Source of the DNA: Akanthomyces muscarius
Taxonomy: Eukaryota > Ascomycota > Sordariomycetes > Hypocreales > Cordycipitaceae
Length of the DNA: 64,000 bases
NCBI RefSeq assembly: GCF_028009165.1
Contig: NC_079243.1
Location: forward strand, 1,364,001 to 1,428,000
Direction: 5' to 3'
Program-made: the position numbers and the translations under genes
The notes under the pieces: model-generated
What the model was told of the DNA's origin: nothing
Databases searched by the model: none
Seen by the model: only the letters and a program-made list of their open reading frames with translations
In this document: positions 19,429-29,585 of the stretch, piece after piece
How positions within the stretch are numbered: position 1 is the stretch's first letter
How the letters are laid out: every line of letters begins with the position of its first letter

Positions 19429-19938
19429 ATGCCTTCTGCTCTCGAAGTGACCGCCGGCGCCTGGCTGCTGACCTCGATCGGCCACACTGTTTGTGCACCC
19501 GTCCTCCGCCTCGGACACCCTGGATACCCCTGACGGGCATCGAGTTCTCAACATGCTAACAACGACGCTTGGACAGGTCAACGGCCGAGACTGGCAGTCG
19601 CACGCCACCATCAAGGCTCTGCCCCAGGAGCAGAGGACTTGCGCGCGCTCTGGCTGGTACCAGGGCAGCGGCTTTCTCTTCATTGCCTGTAAGGGACATG
19701 TTCCGTGTTTGACGTATTCAATTCTGACAAAAATCGCACAGCTCTCCTCAACTACTACTGGTCCAAGAACCCAGCTGTGCTCCAGGACCCGATCCAAAAG
19801 GCGATTGCTGGTCTCTTCAGCGCCATTCTCGGCGTCAGCTCCGTCTTCTACGCTGCCAACGGCGTCACGGCCAACTCTGTCGTCACTGGTCTCATTTCGG
19901 CGCTCCAGGCTTACGCTGCTTTCAAGGCGGCCAACTAA
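19429..19938 (+). CDS. Small four-helix membrane protein, three exons
   Basis: Exons 19429-19488, 19577-19688 and 19742-19938 encode 122 residues. Introns are 88 nt (GTTTGT...CTAAC...GGACAG) and 53 nt (GTAAGG...CTGAC...CACAG). The product starts MPSALEVTAGAWLLTSIGHT. A second segment, WYQGSGFLFIASLLNYYW, is hydrophobic, and the C-terminal half has two further helices (AIAGLFSAILGVSSVFYAAN and VTGLISALQAYAAF). An internal VNGRDW loop follows the first helix. The layout suits a small integral membrane protein of a fungus-specific family. I cannot name the family or a function. Confidence 0.78.
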
Positions 19939-20431
19939 ATGTTCGAATACCCTTGATAATTCAATATATTTCAGTCTTCAAGTCCGCGACAACGCCTCCA
20001 CTGCAGGGATGTGTGACGTGTACGCGACTGAGCATGGCCACATCCATCAGAAGCTGCCCCGTGCTCAAAGATTAGACGCCAAAAGCAATTTGCCTCTGGA
20101 TTTCTCAGCATAAAATCGGGCTTTAGTCTCCGAATAATAGTCACTCGAGACTTGCGCCGAGTCCTTCTCTCCACAGCGGCTTGAATCTTCCCGCAGGTCG
20201 CAGCTTTTAGCGCCCTTCGCCCCTGTAAGCCTTCTGAGTCACCACTCAAGGCCCACTGTAACGCCTGCCTTGCTCGCTGCTTAGTGCAGACCGGCGTTCT
20301 GCCTGTGACAACATCGGAGCATCAGATGAGAAAAAGTTTGCAGTCGTCCTTTGTTAAAATGGCATCGAGTCCAGCTTCCAGCACGTTGGTCCAAAAATCA
20401 TGAACATCTAAAATATTTCAATCAATTTACT
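19939..20431. other. Intergenic region, no gene seen
   Basis: This is 0.5 kb between two plus-strand genes, holding the promoter of the F-box gene. Nothing else was recognised. Confidence 0.5.
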
Positions 20432-22354
20432 ATGGACGCTTTGCCAGACATGGCGCCATTACGCCTCGACAGTCCGGCAAGGCTAGACACTCTGCCCATC
20501 GGAGTCTTGCGTAGCATCTTCCAGCATCTCAACACGGCACAAAGCCTGGGCCGGCTGGCGAGGACATCAAAGGTCCTCAGGGATATTGTCGAGCACCACG
20601 GATGGAACACCTTTGTGCGCGCCCATTTCGGATACCTCGATTTGCCACCCGGCAACTGGAAGTCGGTGGCCAAGCGCCTGACATGGCAGACCCGGGCGTG
20701 GGAGCGTAGAGCGTTGTTGCTCTCATCGCTGGTATCGTCAAAGAAGCTGGCGTCGCAAAGCAACAGAGGTCGAGGAGTGCGCGGTGGCCGTGGTGGACGC
20801 GGCGGCCGTCTCGCGCAGACGTTTCCACCAAGCGTTTTCGTGGATGCCGCGTCACACATGAAGGGGAAAACCGAGGAGGAGCTTGTCGCGTGGGGGATTG
20901 GCGAGGATGTCGTCGTGCGATGGCGAGAGCTGCGCTATTCGGCACCAAAGAAGGAAAAATGGACTCAAGTTATTGGCCAGGCGACGGGGTTCAAGGCTGG
21001 CCAGGATGACGTCTCGGCGCTTGCTCTTGTCAAGGACGCGGAAATCGATAAAACTCTCATGATGCTTGTCGGCAGAGCCAGCGGATACCTGCAACTGATA
21101 TCGACACACCAAACCGACTTGGGGAGAACGATTGGCTGGCTCCAGCCCGAGTCTACTGAAGACGAAGCATCTGGTGGCCAAAATGACATCCAGCATATTC
21201 ATGTCAACATTCCACAATGTTCTGCTGCGGTAGCCACCAAGGACAGCATACTATTCTACCCGCTACCCGAACAATGGCCTGATCCGGATGACTTGGACTT
21301 GGATGAAGCTGGAAACCCGGCCGAGTACATGATCCACCCTGTGGAAAGATGCGACCTAAAGACCATGGAGGGCTCCTCCAGCTTTCGACAAATTCGCCAA
21401 GTTCACCACATGCAAAGCGGAGATGTCGCTTTTGCGTTGAGCGGCACGGCAGAGCCTCTGCGCTTTCTCACCAGAACGCCTGCCGGAACAGCCGTCACCA
21501 ATGCGGCGAAGATGCAGGCATCGTCACGCTGCGCCGACTCGTACATCTACACCGATCGGCAGCTGCAAACATGCCGATGCATATTGCCTCTCGATACAGC
21601 CTCCATCCCTGGCGGCTCTGCACAGACCATCCTGAGCTCTTACGACGACGGCACAGTCAGACTGCAAGACTTGCGCACGCCCACTGCCATCGACACCATT
21701 TACCAGGACCACTTTGAGCTGACCACGCCCACCGGCCCGCTCCTTGCCGACGGCATCCATCGCTTCATAGCAGGAAGCGCCCGTACCTCGGTGATCAAGA
21801 TTTTTGACTACAGATGGACCAAGAGCTACTACTACACCGATGCGGTGCCCTGCAGTGACACGCCGCTCGGCCCGGCTCCCAAACCCCTGACGTGGAAGGC
21901 GACGCCGCCAATTACACCGCGAGAGCGCTGCTGCTACATGTCGGGCAAGGAGTGCGCGCGCCACATGCTGGCCAAGACGGACTTTTACAGACCCAACTGC
22001 AACATTTACCTGCCCAACATCTACCAGAATGCGTCTCCCGTGTATTCCTTGGCCAGGGCATCGCCGACCTCGCCTACTATCTATGCGGGTCTGTCGGGCG
22101 AGCTGGTCACGATGAGTCTGCGCGATCAGGTGGCGGCGGAAAAGGAGACGCTGTTTATGCAGAAACGAAACAGAAAAGCGCTCGCTGGGTATTCATACCA
22201 CGAGTCTCTGACTAGTCTCGTCGAAACAGGAGATGGCATTGCGTTAAAGGACATAAGCGAGAGTCAGCGAGTGCCTGACGTTCGCAAGCATGGGCGGGAC
22301 CCAGCCCAAGTGGCAGCACAAGAATTCAGTCGTCTAGACGAATGGCTGATGTAG
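20432..22354 (+). CDS. F-box protein with WD40-like propeller and RGG stretch
   Basis: The first ATG, 20432, gives 640 residues (MDALPDMAPLRLDSPARLDT); the open frame extends upstream only from a TTG. An F-box occupies about residues 18-60 (LDTLPIGVLRSIFQHL...LGRLARTSKVLRDIV), the Skp1-binding module of SCF ubiquitin ligases. Residues 112-126 form an RGG cluster (RGRGVRGGRGGRGGR), unusual in F-box proteins. The remainder carries beta-propeller-like repeats, for example ILSSYDDGTVRLQDLRTPTA and RTSVIKIFDYRW. The gene looks single-copy and is unrelated to the ankyrin F-box array. It probably selects a substrate for ubiquitination; the RGG part suggests RNA or methyl-arginine interactions. The target is unknown. 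Confidence 0.83.
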   Translation: MDALPDMAPLRLDSPARLDTLPIGVLRSIFQHLNTAQSLGRLARTSKVLRDIVEHHGWNTFVRAHFGYLDLPPGNWKSVAKRLTWQTRAWERRALLLSSLVSSKKLASQSNRGRGVRGGRGGRGGRLAQTFPPSVFVDAASHMKGKTEEELVAWGIGEDVVVRWRELRYSAPKKEKWTQVIGQATGFKAGQDDVSALALVKDAEIDKTLMMLVGRASGYLQLISTHQTDLGRTIGWLQPESTEDEASGGQNDIQHIHVNIPQCSAAVATKDSILFYPLPEQWPDPDDLDLDEAGNPAEYMIHPVERCDLKTMEGSSSFRQIRQVHHMQSGDVAFALSGTAEPLRFLTRTPAGTAVTNAAKMQASSRCADSYIYTDRQLQTCRCILPLDTASIPGGSAQTILSSYDDGTVRLQDLRTPTAIDTIYQDHFELTTPTGPLLADGIHRFIAGSARTSVIKIFDYRWTKSYYYTDAVPCSDTPLGPAPKPLTWKATPPITPRERCCYMSGKECARHMLAKTDFYRPNCNIYLPNIYQNASPVYSLARASPTSPTIYAGLSGELVTMSLRDQVAAEKETLFMQKRNRKALAGYSYHESLTSLVETGDGIALKDISESQRVPDVRKHGRDPAQVAAQEFSRLDEWLM

Positions 22355-22475
22355 ATTTTTGAAAGAGGACCAAGATGGGATTCAAAGTGATATACGAAAA
22401 AGCGCTAGGGGAAAACCAAGACAAACATAGATATACAAGCAACACATCGTTATACGCCGCCCTTTTTGTAGACGT

Positions 22476-23747
22476 CTAATTCAACCACTCATACTCGGGC
22501 AGCACATGCTTCTCCGCGCTTGAAAACGCACCCGCAAAGAACTTTTGCGCCAGATCCAGCACCCGCGTCCAGCACACAAACTGAAAGATGCGGTTCCGCA
22601 GCGCAATCCCCCACGCCGTCTGCGGCGCCATGACGCTCCAGAACAGCGGCGACACCGTTTGCATGTCGTCAATCAGCGGCCGCATCGCCATCTCGTACGC
22701 CGCCAGCGCCGCCCTGACGTCCCCCGGATGCCTGGCCACCTCCCCCGCCAGCACGTACGCGCCGGCCATGGCGAGCGTGGTGCCGGTGCCGCTGGCCGAC
22801 GCGTAGCCCGCGTCGCCGACGAGCGCAAAGTAACTGCCCCGGGAGAGCGTCTCCGTCTTGACGCGCACCATCTCGCTGGCGTAGAAGGCGTTCGAGGCCA
22901 TCATGTGGTCGAGGATCTCGTCGGTGCGCCAGCCCGCGCCGCGGCAGCGATCAGCGACAAACTCGCGCAGGGCGGCGTCGCCGCGCTGCTGGGCGGCGCG
23001 GAAGGGGCCCGTCAGGTCGGGGGTGCTGGAGGCGGCGACGCTGAAGAGCACGCCCTTGGAGCCGCCGTCGGGCCCGGGGCCGAGGCAGATCATGCGCCCG
23101 CCGGGTGCGCTGTACGACAGCCCGACCTTGCCACCCTCGAGGAGGTCCTTTTCAATGTCAAAGTACGCAGCCCAGTGGTTGGTCGTGACGACATGGTCGC
23201 GGACGCCGCAGCCCAAACCCAGCGCGCGCGTGCGGGACGTGGCGCCGTCGCACGCCACCACCAGGTCAAACTCCTCGGCGGCGCGCCCGTTCGCAAACTC
23301 GACCACCACGGGGCCATTCTCGCCATCGTCCCCCTTCGGTGTCATGCCCGCCAGCTGCTCGCCAAAGACGTACCGAACATCCTTGTCATCTTTGGTGTAG
23401 CTGTAGATGATTTCCGCCAGCTTGCCGCGGAAGATTTCGTACTCGGAGACGAGGGACTGCTGCTCGGGGTCGCCGGTGGCGGCGATGGCGCCGTATGACC
23501 GGCCGCGGGCGTCGACGAAGCTGATGCTGTCCATGGTGGTGGTGGCGGTGCGCACGGCGGCCTCCATGCCGGGCATCTTGCGCATCACCTTGACGCCGAC
23601 GGTGCGGATGTCGACATTTTGGCCCGTGAGGCGGAAGGACGGGAAGCGCTCGATGACCGTGACGAGCGCGCCGGCTTTGCGGAACCAGTACGCGGCCGAG
23701 GTGCCGGCGATGGAGGCGCCGACGACGAGGACTCGTAGTTGAGGCAT
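22476..23747 (-). CDS. FAD-dependent monooxygenase (PF01494 type)
   Basis: One exon encodes 423 residues from ATG 23747. The Rossmann motif VLVVGASIAGTSAAYWFRKA has G10-x-S-x-A-G15, and the strand ends in VIER. The DG motif (VACDGATSRTR, D167-G168) and the GD motif (ALVGDAGYASASGTGTTLAM, G311-D312) follow at the spacing normal for class A aromatic hydroxylases and TetX-like enzymes. The C-terminal 80 residues are hydrophobic in part (LFWSVMAPQTAWGIALRNRI). It would use NAD(P)H and O2 to hydroxylate or epoxidise a small molecule. The gene is very GC-rich. It lies on the same strand as, and downstream of, the Zn(II)2Cys6 regulator. Confidence 0.9.
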   Translation of the reverse strand: MPQLRVLVVGASIAGTSAAYWFRKAGALVTVIERFPSFRLTGQNVDIRTVGVKVMRKMPGMEAAVRTATTTMDSISFVDARGRSYGAIAATGDPEQQSLVSEYEIFRGKLAEIIYSYTKDDKDVRYVFGEQLAGMTPKGDDGENGPVVVEFANGRAAEEFDLVVACDGATSRTRALGLGCGVRDHVVTTNHWAAYFDIEKDLLEGGKVGLSYSAPGGRMICLGPGPDGGSKGVLFSVAASSTPDLTGPFRAAQQRGDAALREFVADRCRGAGWRTDEILDHMMASNAFYASEMVRVKTETLSRGSYFALVGDAGYASASGTGTTLAMAGAYVLAGEVARHPGDVRAALAAYEMAMRPLIDDMQTVSPLFWSVMAPQTAWGIALRNRIFQFVCWTRVLDLAQKFFAGAFSSAEKHVLPEYEWLN

Positions 23748-24175
23748 GATGGGTGAGTGTGTGATGGGTGAGTCTGTAAAGTGTGTAAGAGGAGTGGCGC
23801 AGTGGTATAAGTGACGAGTTAATGTATTGCGTGAATGTGTTATTGGGTGTGTAGATGATGTTGTTGCTGATGTTGAAAGAAATATTCGGTGAGGTACAAG
23901 TCAGTTATTTATATCACCCTTCGGGAATCAATTTTCTGCAAGACGGCCGAGTACGCAGAGAATCTCGGGCGACGAACCGGGGTCTGGCTCCGGGCGGTTC
24001 GCTAGCTTCGGCCGGAGGCCACCCGACCTTCGGACCAATCAGAGGCCGCCATTCGCCGGCAGCTTACTCCCGGACGACAATGTATGACATCAAGGTTGTC
24101 CGCAACGAGCAATTTGACAGGCCATGCAGTTTTTGTAAAATGAGGTGTGCATCTCTTGTTTTTACATGATGCCGA
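23748..24175. promoter_or_regulatory. Promoter region of the FAD monooxygenase
   Basis: This 0.43 kb lies between the monooxygenase start and the regulator stop. It contains GTGTGATGGGTGAG-like short direct repeats at 23751-23775. Nothing else was recognised. Confidence 0.4.
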
Positions 24176-26221
24176 TTACTGCATGCCACCACGAAGCAGA
24201 CCGTCCCAAAATGACCAGTCCGCATCGTCAATGTTAAAGTCGAACGGTGACTCGGAGGAAGCACCGCTTGACCAGTTGAACATGTCCGTGTCCGACGAGC
24301 CGCCAGGCGTTGACATGGCCGCCAATTGAGCCGCCCTTCGCTGTCTTCGTTTCTCCTGCTGTTCCCGCAGCGCTGCGACAAAAGCCGGCTGCAAGCCCTG
24401 GCTCTCCTCTCGCTGCTGGTGCGCCTCCCACGCAACAAGTGTGAGCTTGCGAAAGGCCACGTTGATAGTCTGCTTGGAGTGGAGCATCTCTTGATGATTT
24501 TGATATACCTGCGCCATTCGTTCCCACGCTGAATTGACATCGGCGGCTGAAAACACGGTCGGTTCCTTCCACAGGCCGTTGAGCACAAATGTAAGTGCAT
24601 CCCACATTCCCCACAGGAAAAAAGACTGCGTGAGCCATCGAAACTTGGATGTTCCTGCTTGCGTACAGACTGCATTGTCTGTATCCAAGATCCTGAGTGC
24701 AAGATGCAGCGTCTCGCGCTTGTCTGCATCGGTCGCCGTCTTGTTGCGCATCTTGCAGAGTCTTACGCGCAGCCTCATGGATAAAATGCCCGATCTCGCC
24801 AATGCCATGGATAAAAAGTGCAGCGGATTAATGACATCGCAGTATCGTATGTAGTTCTCTTCAACTTCGCGCTCCGCTTCCTGAATGGTCTTTTCAGCCT
24901 CGGCCGCCTCGTCGAAATTGCCTCCCATCCCGCCGCTTTGCATTTTGCCCGTCTTCACAAAGGTCTTGCCGATGCACGTCCTCGACAGCCGAAACATCAT
25001 GTCCGTGGCGCCTTTCTGCTCGACTGGCATCTCAGTCATGCCCGGCCAAATCTGATCATCGTTGATGTTGAGGGGCTGTTGCACATCCCACGTATCCGGC
25101 AGCTGAGTGACTGCCGTCCCGGCCATTTGGCTGGCGATGCCATCGAGAGAGAGAAGAGGATAGAAAAGACGACGTCGGATTTCTGTGTCGAATGGGGCGA
25201 GGCCGAGTTTTGTTCCGTCTCTGTGTAGGCCGATGCGCTGACCGATTCGGACGGCGGCACCCGTGAGGATCCAGTGCGTATGTGCGTCATATGTGTAGCG
25301 GGCCGGCAGAAGAAACAGAACAAAGGCTTGTAGGATAGTCAAGTCGGTGGTTTTCAGAAAAGAAGCATTGACTAGCGCCTGGCGAGTGGCAAAGTGAAAT
25401 GAAGAAAGCAGCTCTGAACGCTGCTCGCCCAATCTTTCGACAACTTCCTCGTCTGCCATAGAAAATACGGCAAAGTGGTATACAGAAAATGCGAGGCATT
25501 CATCCCGGGGCTCGGCACGTTGAGGGTCTCGAGAAATCCGTTCTATGGCTTTGCGCGTGGATGGCACGTGGAGTACCTTGGTAATGGGCTCGATATTCTC
25601 CGCATATGCATCCCAGAGAATCATTGCGGCCTCTTCTGTCGGGTGATAGTGCCCAAGTGCTTGACGCGTGCCGACCAGGGCATCAGACAGCGGATCAGAA
25701 ACGGCAAGGCCGCGCATCTGCGTTGCGACTTGACCGTAGCCAGCAGGATCGTCCTCCTCATCAGATTCCAGCTGGCCATCTCCGACGCCGATATTGCGCC
25801 AGAAGCTCCCGTCTACGTATCTCGATTTTCCTTCATCCGCAATCACGGCACCGCCATCCGGCCCCACGCTCGCGTTCCAATGAATCGAAATCGGCTCCTT
25901 CGGCGTATCGCGGACCGACCCGCTGGGCGTCGCCATGCCGGCATTGGTAGCGTCAAGCAAGCCATGCTGCTCCAAGAGGCGCTCGTATCGCGCGAGCTTG
26001 TCGAGGACCTCTCTCGTCACCAGCCTTTTGCCGCCGCGTGGTGGCGGCGCCTCGTATACACACTCTACGCCGCTCTTGCGACAGGCGGCGCACTCGGGCA
26101 CCGCCTTGTCGCACTTGACCTTGCGCCGTCCGCACGCCTGGCAGGAATAACCCATGATGCGCTGGGGTGGGGGGCCAGGCTTACGGCTCGTCGGCGCTGG
26201 CGCGATGGTGAGAAAATTCAT
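24176..26221 (-). CDS. Zn(II)2Cys6 transcription factor with fungal_trans domain
   Basis: A single exon encodes 681 residues from ATG 26221. The zinc cluster C-x2-C-x6-C-x6-C-x2-C-x6-C is complete at residues 27-54 (CQACGRRKVKC...CAACRKSGVEC), followed by a linker and a short coiled coil (LDKLARYERLLEQHGLL). The fungal-specific middle homology region spans about residues 190-450 (AFSVYHFAVFSMADEEVV; HWILTGAAVRIGQRIGLHRD; FDTEIRRRLFYPLLSLDGI). The C-terminus is acidic and aromatic (DFNIDDADWSFWDGLL), as expected of an activation domain. It is nuclear and binds CGG-type sites. It may control the adjacent monooxygenase; this is inference from position. Confidence 0.92.
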   Translation of the reverse strand: MNFLTIAPAPTSRKPGPPPQRIMGYSCQACGRRKVKCDKAVPECAACRKSGVECVYEAPPPRGGKRLVTREVLDKLARYERLLEQHGLLDATNAGMATPSGSVRDTPKEPISIHWNASVGPDGGAVIADEGKSRYVDGSFWRNIGVGDGQLESDEEDDPAGYGQVATQMRGLAVSDPLSDALVGTRQALGHYHPTEEAAMILWDAYAENIEPITKVLHVPSTRKAIERISRDPQRAEPRDECLAFSVYHFAVFSMADEEVVERLGEQRSELLSSFHFATRQALVNASFLKTTDLTILQAFVLFLLPARYTYDAHTHWILTGAAVRIGQRIGLHRDGTKLGLAPFDTEIRRRLFYPLLSLDGIASQMAGTAVTQLPDTWDVQQPLNINDDQIWPGMTEMPVEQKGATDMMFRLSRTCIGKTFVKTGKMQSGGMGGNFDEAAEAEKTIQEAEREVEENYIRYCDVINPLHFLSMALARSGILSMRLRVRLCKMRNKTATDADKRETLHLALRILDTDNAVCTQAGTSKFRWLTQSFFLWGMWDALTFVLNGLWKEPTVFSAADVNSAWERMAQVYQNHQEMLHSKQTINVAFRKLTLVAWEAHQQREESQGLQPAFVAALREQQEKRRQRRAAQLAAMSTPGGSSDTDMFNWSSGASSESPFDFNIDDADWSFWDGLLRGGMQ

Positions 26222-26813
26222 CGTCTGCCCTGTTGTTCTCCCGCAGAGCGGGTTGCACGATTGGGGTCGTGCCTGTCTTCACTTCTTACTTCCTGGATTT
26301 CGTTCGTTTGTAGAATGGATTTTTTTTCCCTGGAACAGCGGAATGGATCGAAAGTGTGCTGGCTGAGATGATGATGTAGATGATGTATGCTGCTTGAACT
26401 CTTTCTCCACTCGAACAGACTAGGCGCGCTTCTGGCAAGCCACAGCAAGCCAAGCATCTCCGAATAGCAATGGGGAAATCGGACAACGTGACGGAATGTG
26501 AGGGGGGTTTCCGCAGGCATTGTGCCTGCATTGAAATAGTGCTACGTGTTGAGTATGGAAGTCAAGCGCATCGAACCTCCACCTGAGATCCTGAGCCTTT
26601 ATTGTGATATAAATATTGACAGTTTTCCACGATGCGATGCGACGCTAGTCTTTAATTATCTTTACAAAGCCAATATTACTGACAAAACAGGAAACCTCCA
26701 CCGGGTATATGTCGTTGTGCTTGCTGCTCAAGCACTGAATTCCATTTATGTAAGCAACGCTGTAACAATTCTTAGCTTCCTGGGCTTTCGTGAACTGCCG
26801 CGGGCTTTCGAGG
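26222..26813. other. Intergenic region, no gene seen
   Basis: This stretch holds the regulator's promoter on the left and the 3' flank of the next minus-strand gene on the right. Nothing else was recognised. Confidence 0.5.
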
Positions 26814-28130
26814 CTATCGCTCGACTGACTTGTCCTCTTCATAGCGAACCACGAACTCTGTCGTCTTTTGGATAAGCAGACGTTCCCACGTATGCGTCTG
26901 CAGAAAGGTAACGTCGCCGAAGGTTGGATCCCTCGCGCGCGGCGGCCGGTTCGCAGATCCGTGATACGGCCGGCTTCTGTCGTCTCCGTCACTATCCCCT
27001 CGCTTGCGGGTCATGACTTTATCGGGCTCTGACAAGATGGATCGCTCCGACGAGCCTTGATGGGGTCGCCAGTTGGCTGAGTCGTCCTCCACGTCTAGCT
27101 GGCGGTTTACGCGACGGAACATCTCAAGCTTGTAGTAGGGGTCGCCTGACTCGGCGCTGCGGCCGTAGCCAAACTTGGGCTGGTCGAACACGGTGAGGAA
27201 AGGCTTGAGAGCTGTGACAGAAGTGGCAATGATAGAGAAGTGCAGGGCACCGGCGGTGAGAATGGCAGCTATGATGGTCGAATGGTTCATATCGCTGTTT
27301 ATACTTGGGGCAAGGTAGTAAAGACGCATCGTGACAATTGGAAATATCCTGCAAGGCGGTTAGTAGGGATCTTTTGCAATTGAGAATTGGAAGGACTTTC
27401 AATAAACGAAAGCCAAATGCAGCGATGATAAAGATGCGCCTATTCTGCTGCATCTGTAGCGACATGACGAGATGAATGGCGAGCGCCCATAACGCAACTT
27501 CAACAGCGAGCCCGGTGGCTTCCACACCAATCCATCGCGAGAACATGGTACTTTGGCCGTCAGCTGCCAGCCATGGCCTCATGTAAGGCGGTCGGATAGC
27601 GACTACAAGTAGAGACGTAAAAGTCCATGCGCCCGACAACCATGCCATCGCTCTTGCTCGTCGTGTATAAGGTCCTTGCTGGGCTATGTGCTCAATACTC
27701 AAGGCGGATGCGACCCTCGTGGTTCCAACAGAGATAACATAGATATAGTGCGCAGCGTAAATGTACTATCAAAAATTGTCAGGCGTATCCCTCGCCGCGT
27801 ACAAGTCACTGAGTAATACCTTGTGAATACTGTGCAGAGCGTCTGTTGACAGGCTCTCGCTTCGCTTGCCGTAGCCCTTGTGGACGGCAGTGTACATGAT
27901 GCCCTGACCAACGAAGGATATCGCCTATTGGAAGTTAGACGCTTCAGCCATTTCAGACATTGCATAGACCTGTTTCCACTTACGAGAGCGCACGTTACAA
28001 CCACGTCGTCCGAGGCGGCCGTCTTGACACGCAGTCTCCCCCATAGCCGCACACCGTAAAAGAGAAGCGACCAAGTGAGGAACATGATCATGGCCAATTT
28101 GAGCCATAGCCCGTGGTCGTCGCCAGCCAT
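26814..28130 (-). CDS. Seven-helix fungal rhodopsin-domain-like membrane protein with a non-GT donor
   Basis: Exons 28130-27984, 27924-27820, 27765-27401 and 27348-26814 would encode 383 residues. Introns 1 and 2 are ordinary (GTAAGT...AATAG; GTATTA...GATAG). Intron 3 (27400-27349, 52 nt) has CTAAC and TTGCAG, but its donor reads GAAAGT, one base from GTAAGT. Only this junction keeps the frame (AFGFRLL then IFPIVTMRLYYL). The N-terminus (LTWSLLFYGVRLWGRLRVKT, then DDVVV) and seven hydrophobic segments fit the fungal rhodopsin-domain/PTH11-like membrane proteins; the tail is hydrophilic, with QPKFGYG after the last helix. If intron 3 is retained, the protein continues about 80 unrelated residues in another frame. 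It is either a GA-AG intron, a fresh mutation or a sequence error. Confidence 0.72.
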
Positions 28131-29585
28131 AGCTAGCTAGCAAGACGTAGCAAGCAGCATTCGCTACTAAAAGAGTTACAATTCGACTTGAGCGCGCCTG
28201 GAGAAGAGTTAAAAAGTGCAAAAGGAGGTTTGCTTGAAACGCAAGGGAAAGAGTAGTCGCATAGAACAAATATCTCGCATATACTCCAGCCAACAATGGC
28301 AACCTCACTCTGGTCGGTCCAAACGTCGTGGCGTGCCTGCCACTGGTTCAGCTAGGAGTAACGACTCCGTACTCCTTACGCATTTTGCGCTCTGGTCCAA
28401 TGCGCCCGCACAGCGCACCAAGCCTTGGTTGCCAACATTGCCAACAAATGTTCCAGTCAGGACCAGGGGGTTCAGCCAGATGCTGCGACAAGCAATCCCG
28501 GCTTCCAACAATTCAAATAGCCCCTGGTGTATCACAGTCCAGCCTCGTCACAGTGAAAGCAGCCGGGCGTTACCGAGCGTTTTTCCCCAGGTGGTTGGCA
28601 TGGTAGTGTGCGCATTTGAGGGCGCAAGGGTCGGCTCATGCCGCAACTTTCGGCAACGCTTTATCATCGGACATCGCCCTGCGGGCGATGCCAATCATCA
28701 AGACCCGAGGAACTTTGCCTGAGTTATTTCTAGATCCAGAAGCCTTGACCAGCAACCCCTCAGCCAGTTGCTCCAAGGTTCAAGGTAACGCAGGAACTTT
28801 TTACATGCGCTGGTGGGATTGCTGGTGAAGTTTGCTATGTCTTTGGTGATTGAACATGGATGCCTTGCTTCGATCTTGGTGTCTGACATTTCACATGGCC
28901 CCATTTAACTGCTGGTGGTTAATTCAGCTCAGTCAAAATTCATGAATATCCCTACGAGGTAGAATGCAGACGGCATCACAACGGCTCTGAGCGGAAGCGG
29001 AGGAGCAGGTTGAGAGCTAAATTTCGTTTTATATCCCCGTCGTGTGCGAGGTTTCTAAAGAACTTTAGCACTGATTTTACTCCCCGGCTTGGCGGTGCAA
29101 CGCTGAGACAAGACGCGTCGGCTTCATAATAATAAGACAAAAGTTCAACGCCGCCCGCGCTGCCGCCCGGTATTGCTTGAACAGGGGTCCGGACGATCCT
29201 TACCAACAAGATGAGGGTTCAGAGAGGCAAACAATTGTGCCAACGACGTATTTGAGAGATGAACGGGCGAGGCAGACGCTCGTTGGATGTGCTGTGCAAC
29301 TTGTCTTAGCCTGCGTCTCACCTACTAGCCTTGTACGTGTTTTGGTACAGGCAGGGCGGTAGCTGCAGTCGAGCCTGAAGCAAAAGGCCCAACCACGATG
29401 GACCAAGTCCGGCGTTACATTACCACCATGCAAGTCGCCGTATGAGGCTGGTGTAGCACAGGTATTTAGTATGGACTTCTAAGCCAGCCCGACCGTGCCT
29501 TGGGCTCCTGCCAGCGACATCTTACTTTTCTTCTACATTCTCTGGGTTGTCTTATCAGCTTCTCGCGCTTCCTCACGACCTCAAA
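28131..29585. promoter_or_regulatory. Divergent intergenic region
   Basis: This 1.45 kb separates the divergent starts of the membrane protein and the permease. Open frames of up to about 170 codons occur on both strands, but they overlap each other and show no domain. No repeat or RNA gene was recognised. Confidence 0.45.

Noticed and set aside
22545..23498. 317-codon frame antisense to the FAD monooxygenase
   Set aside because: Same GC-driven effect; the sense frame has all FAD motifs.
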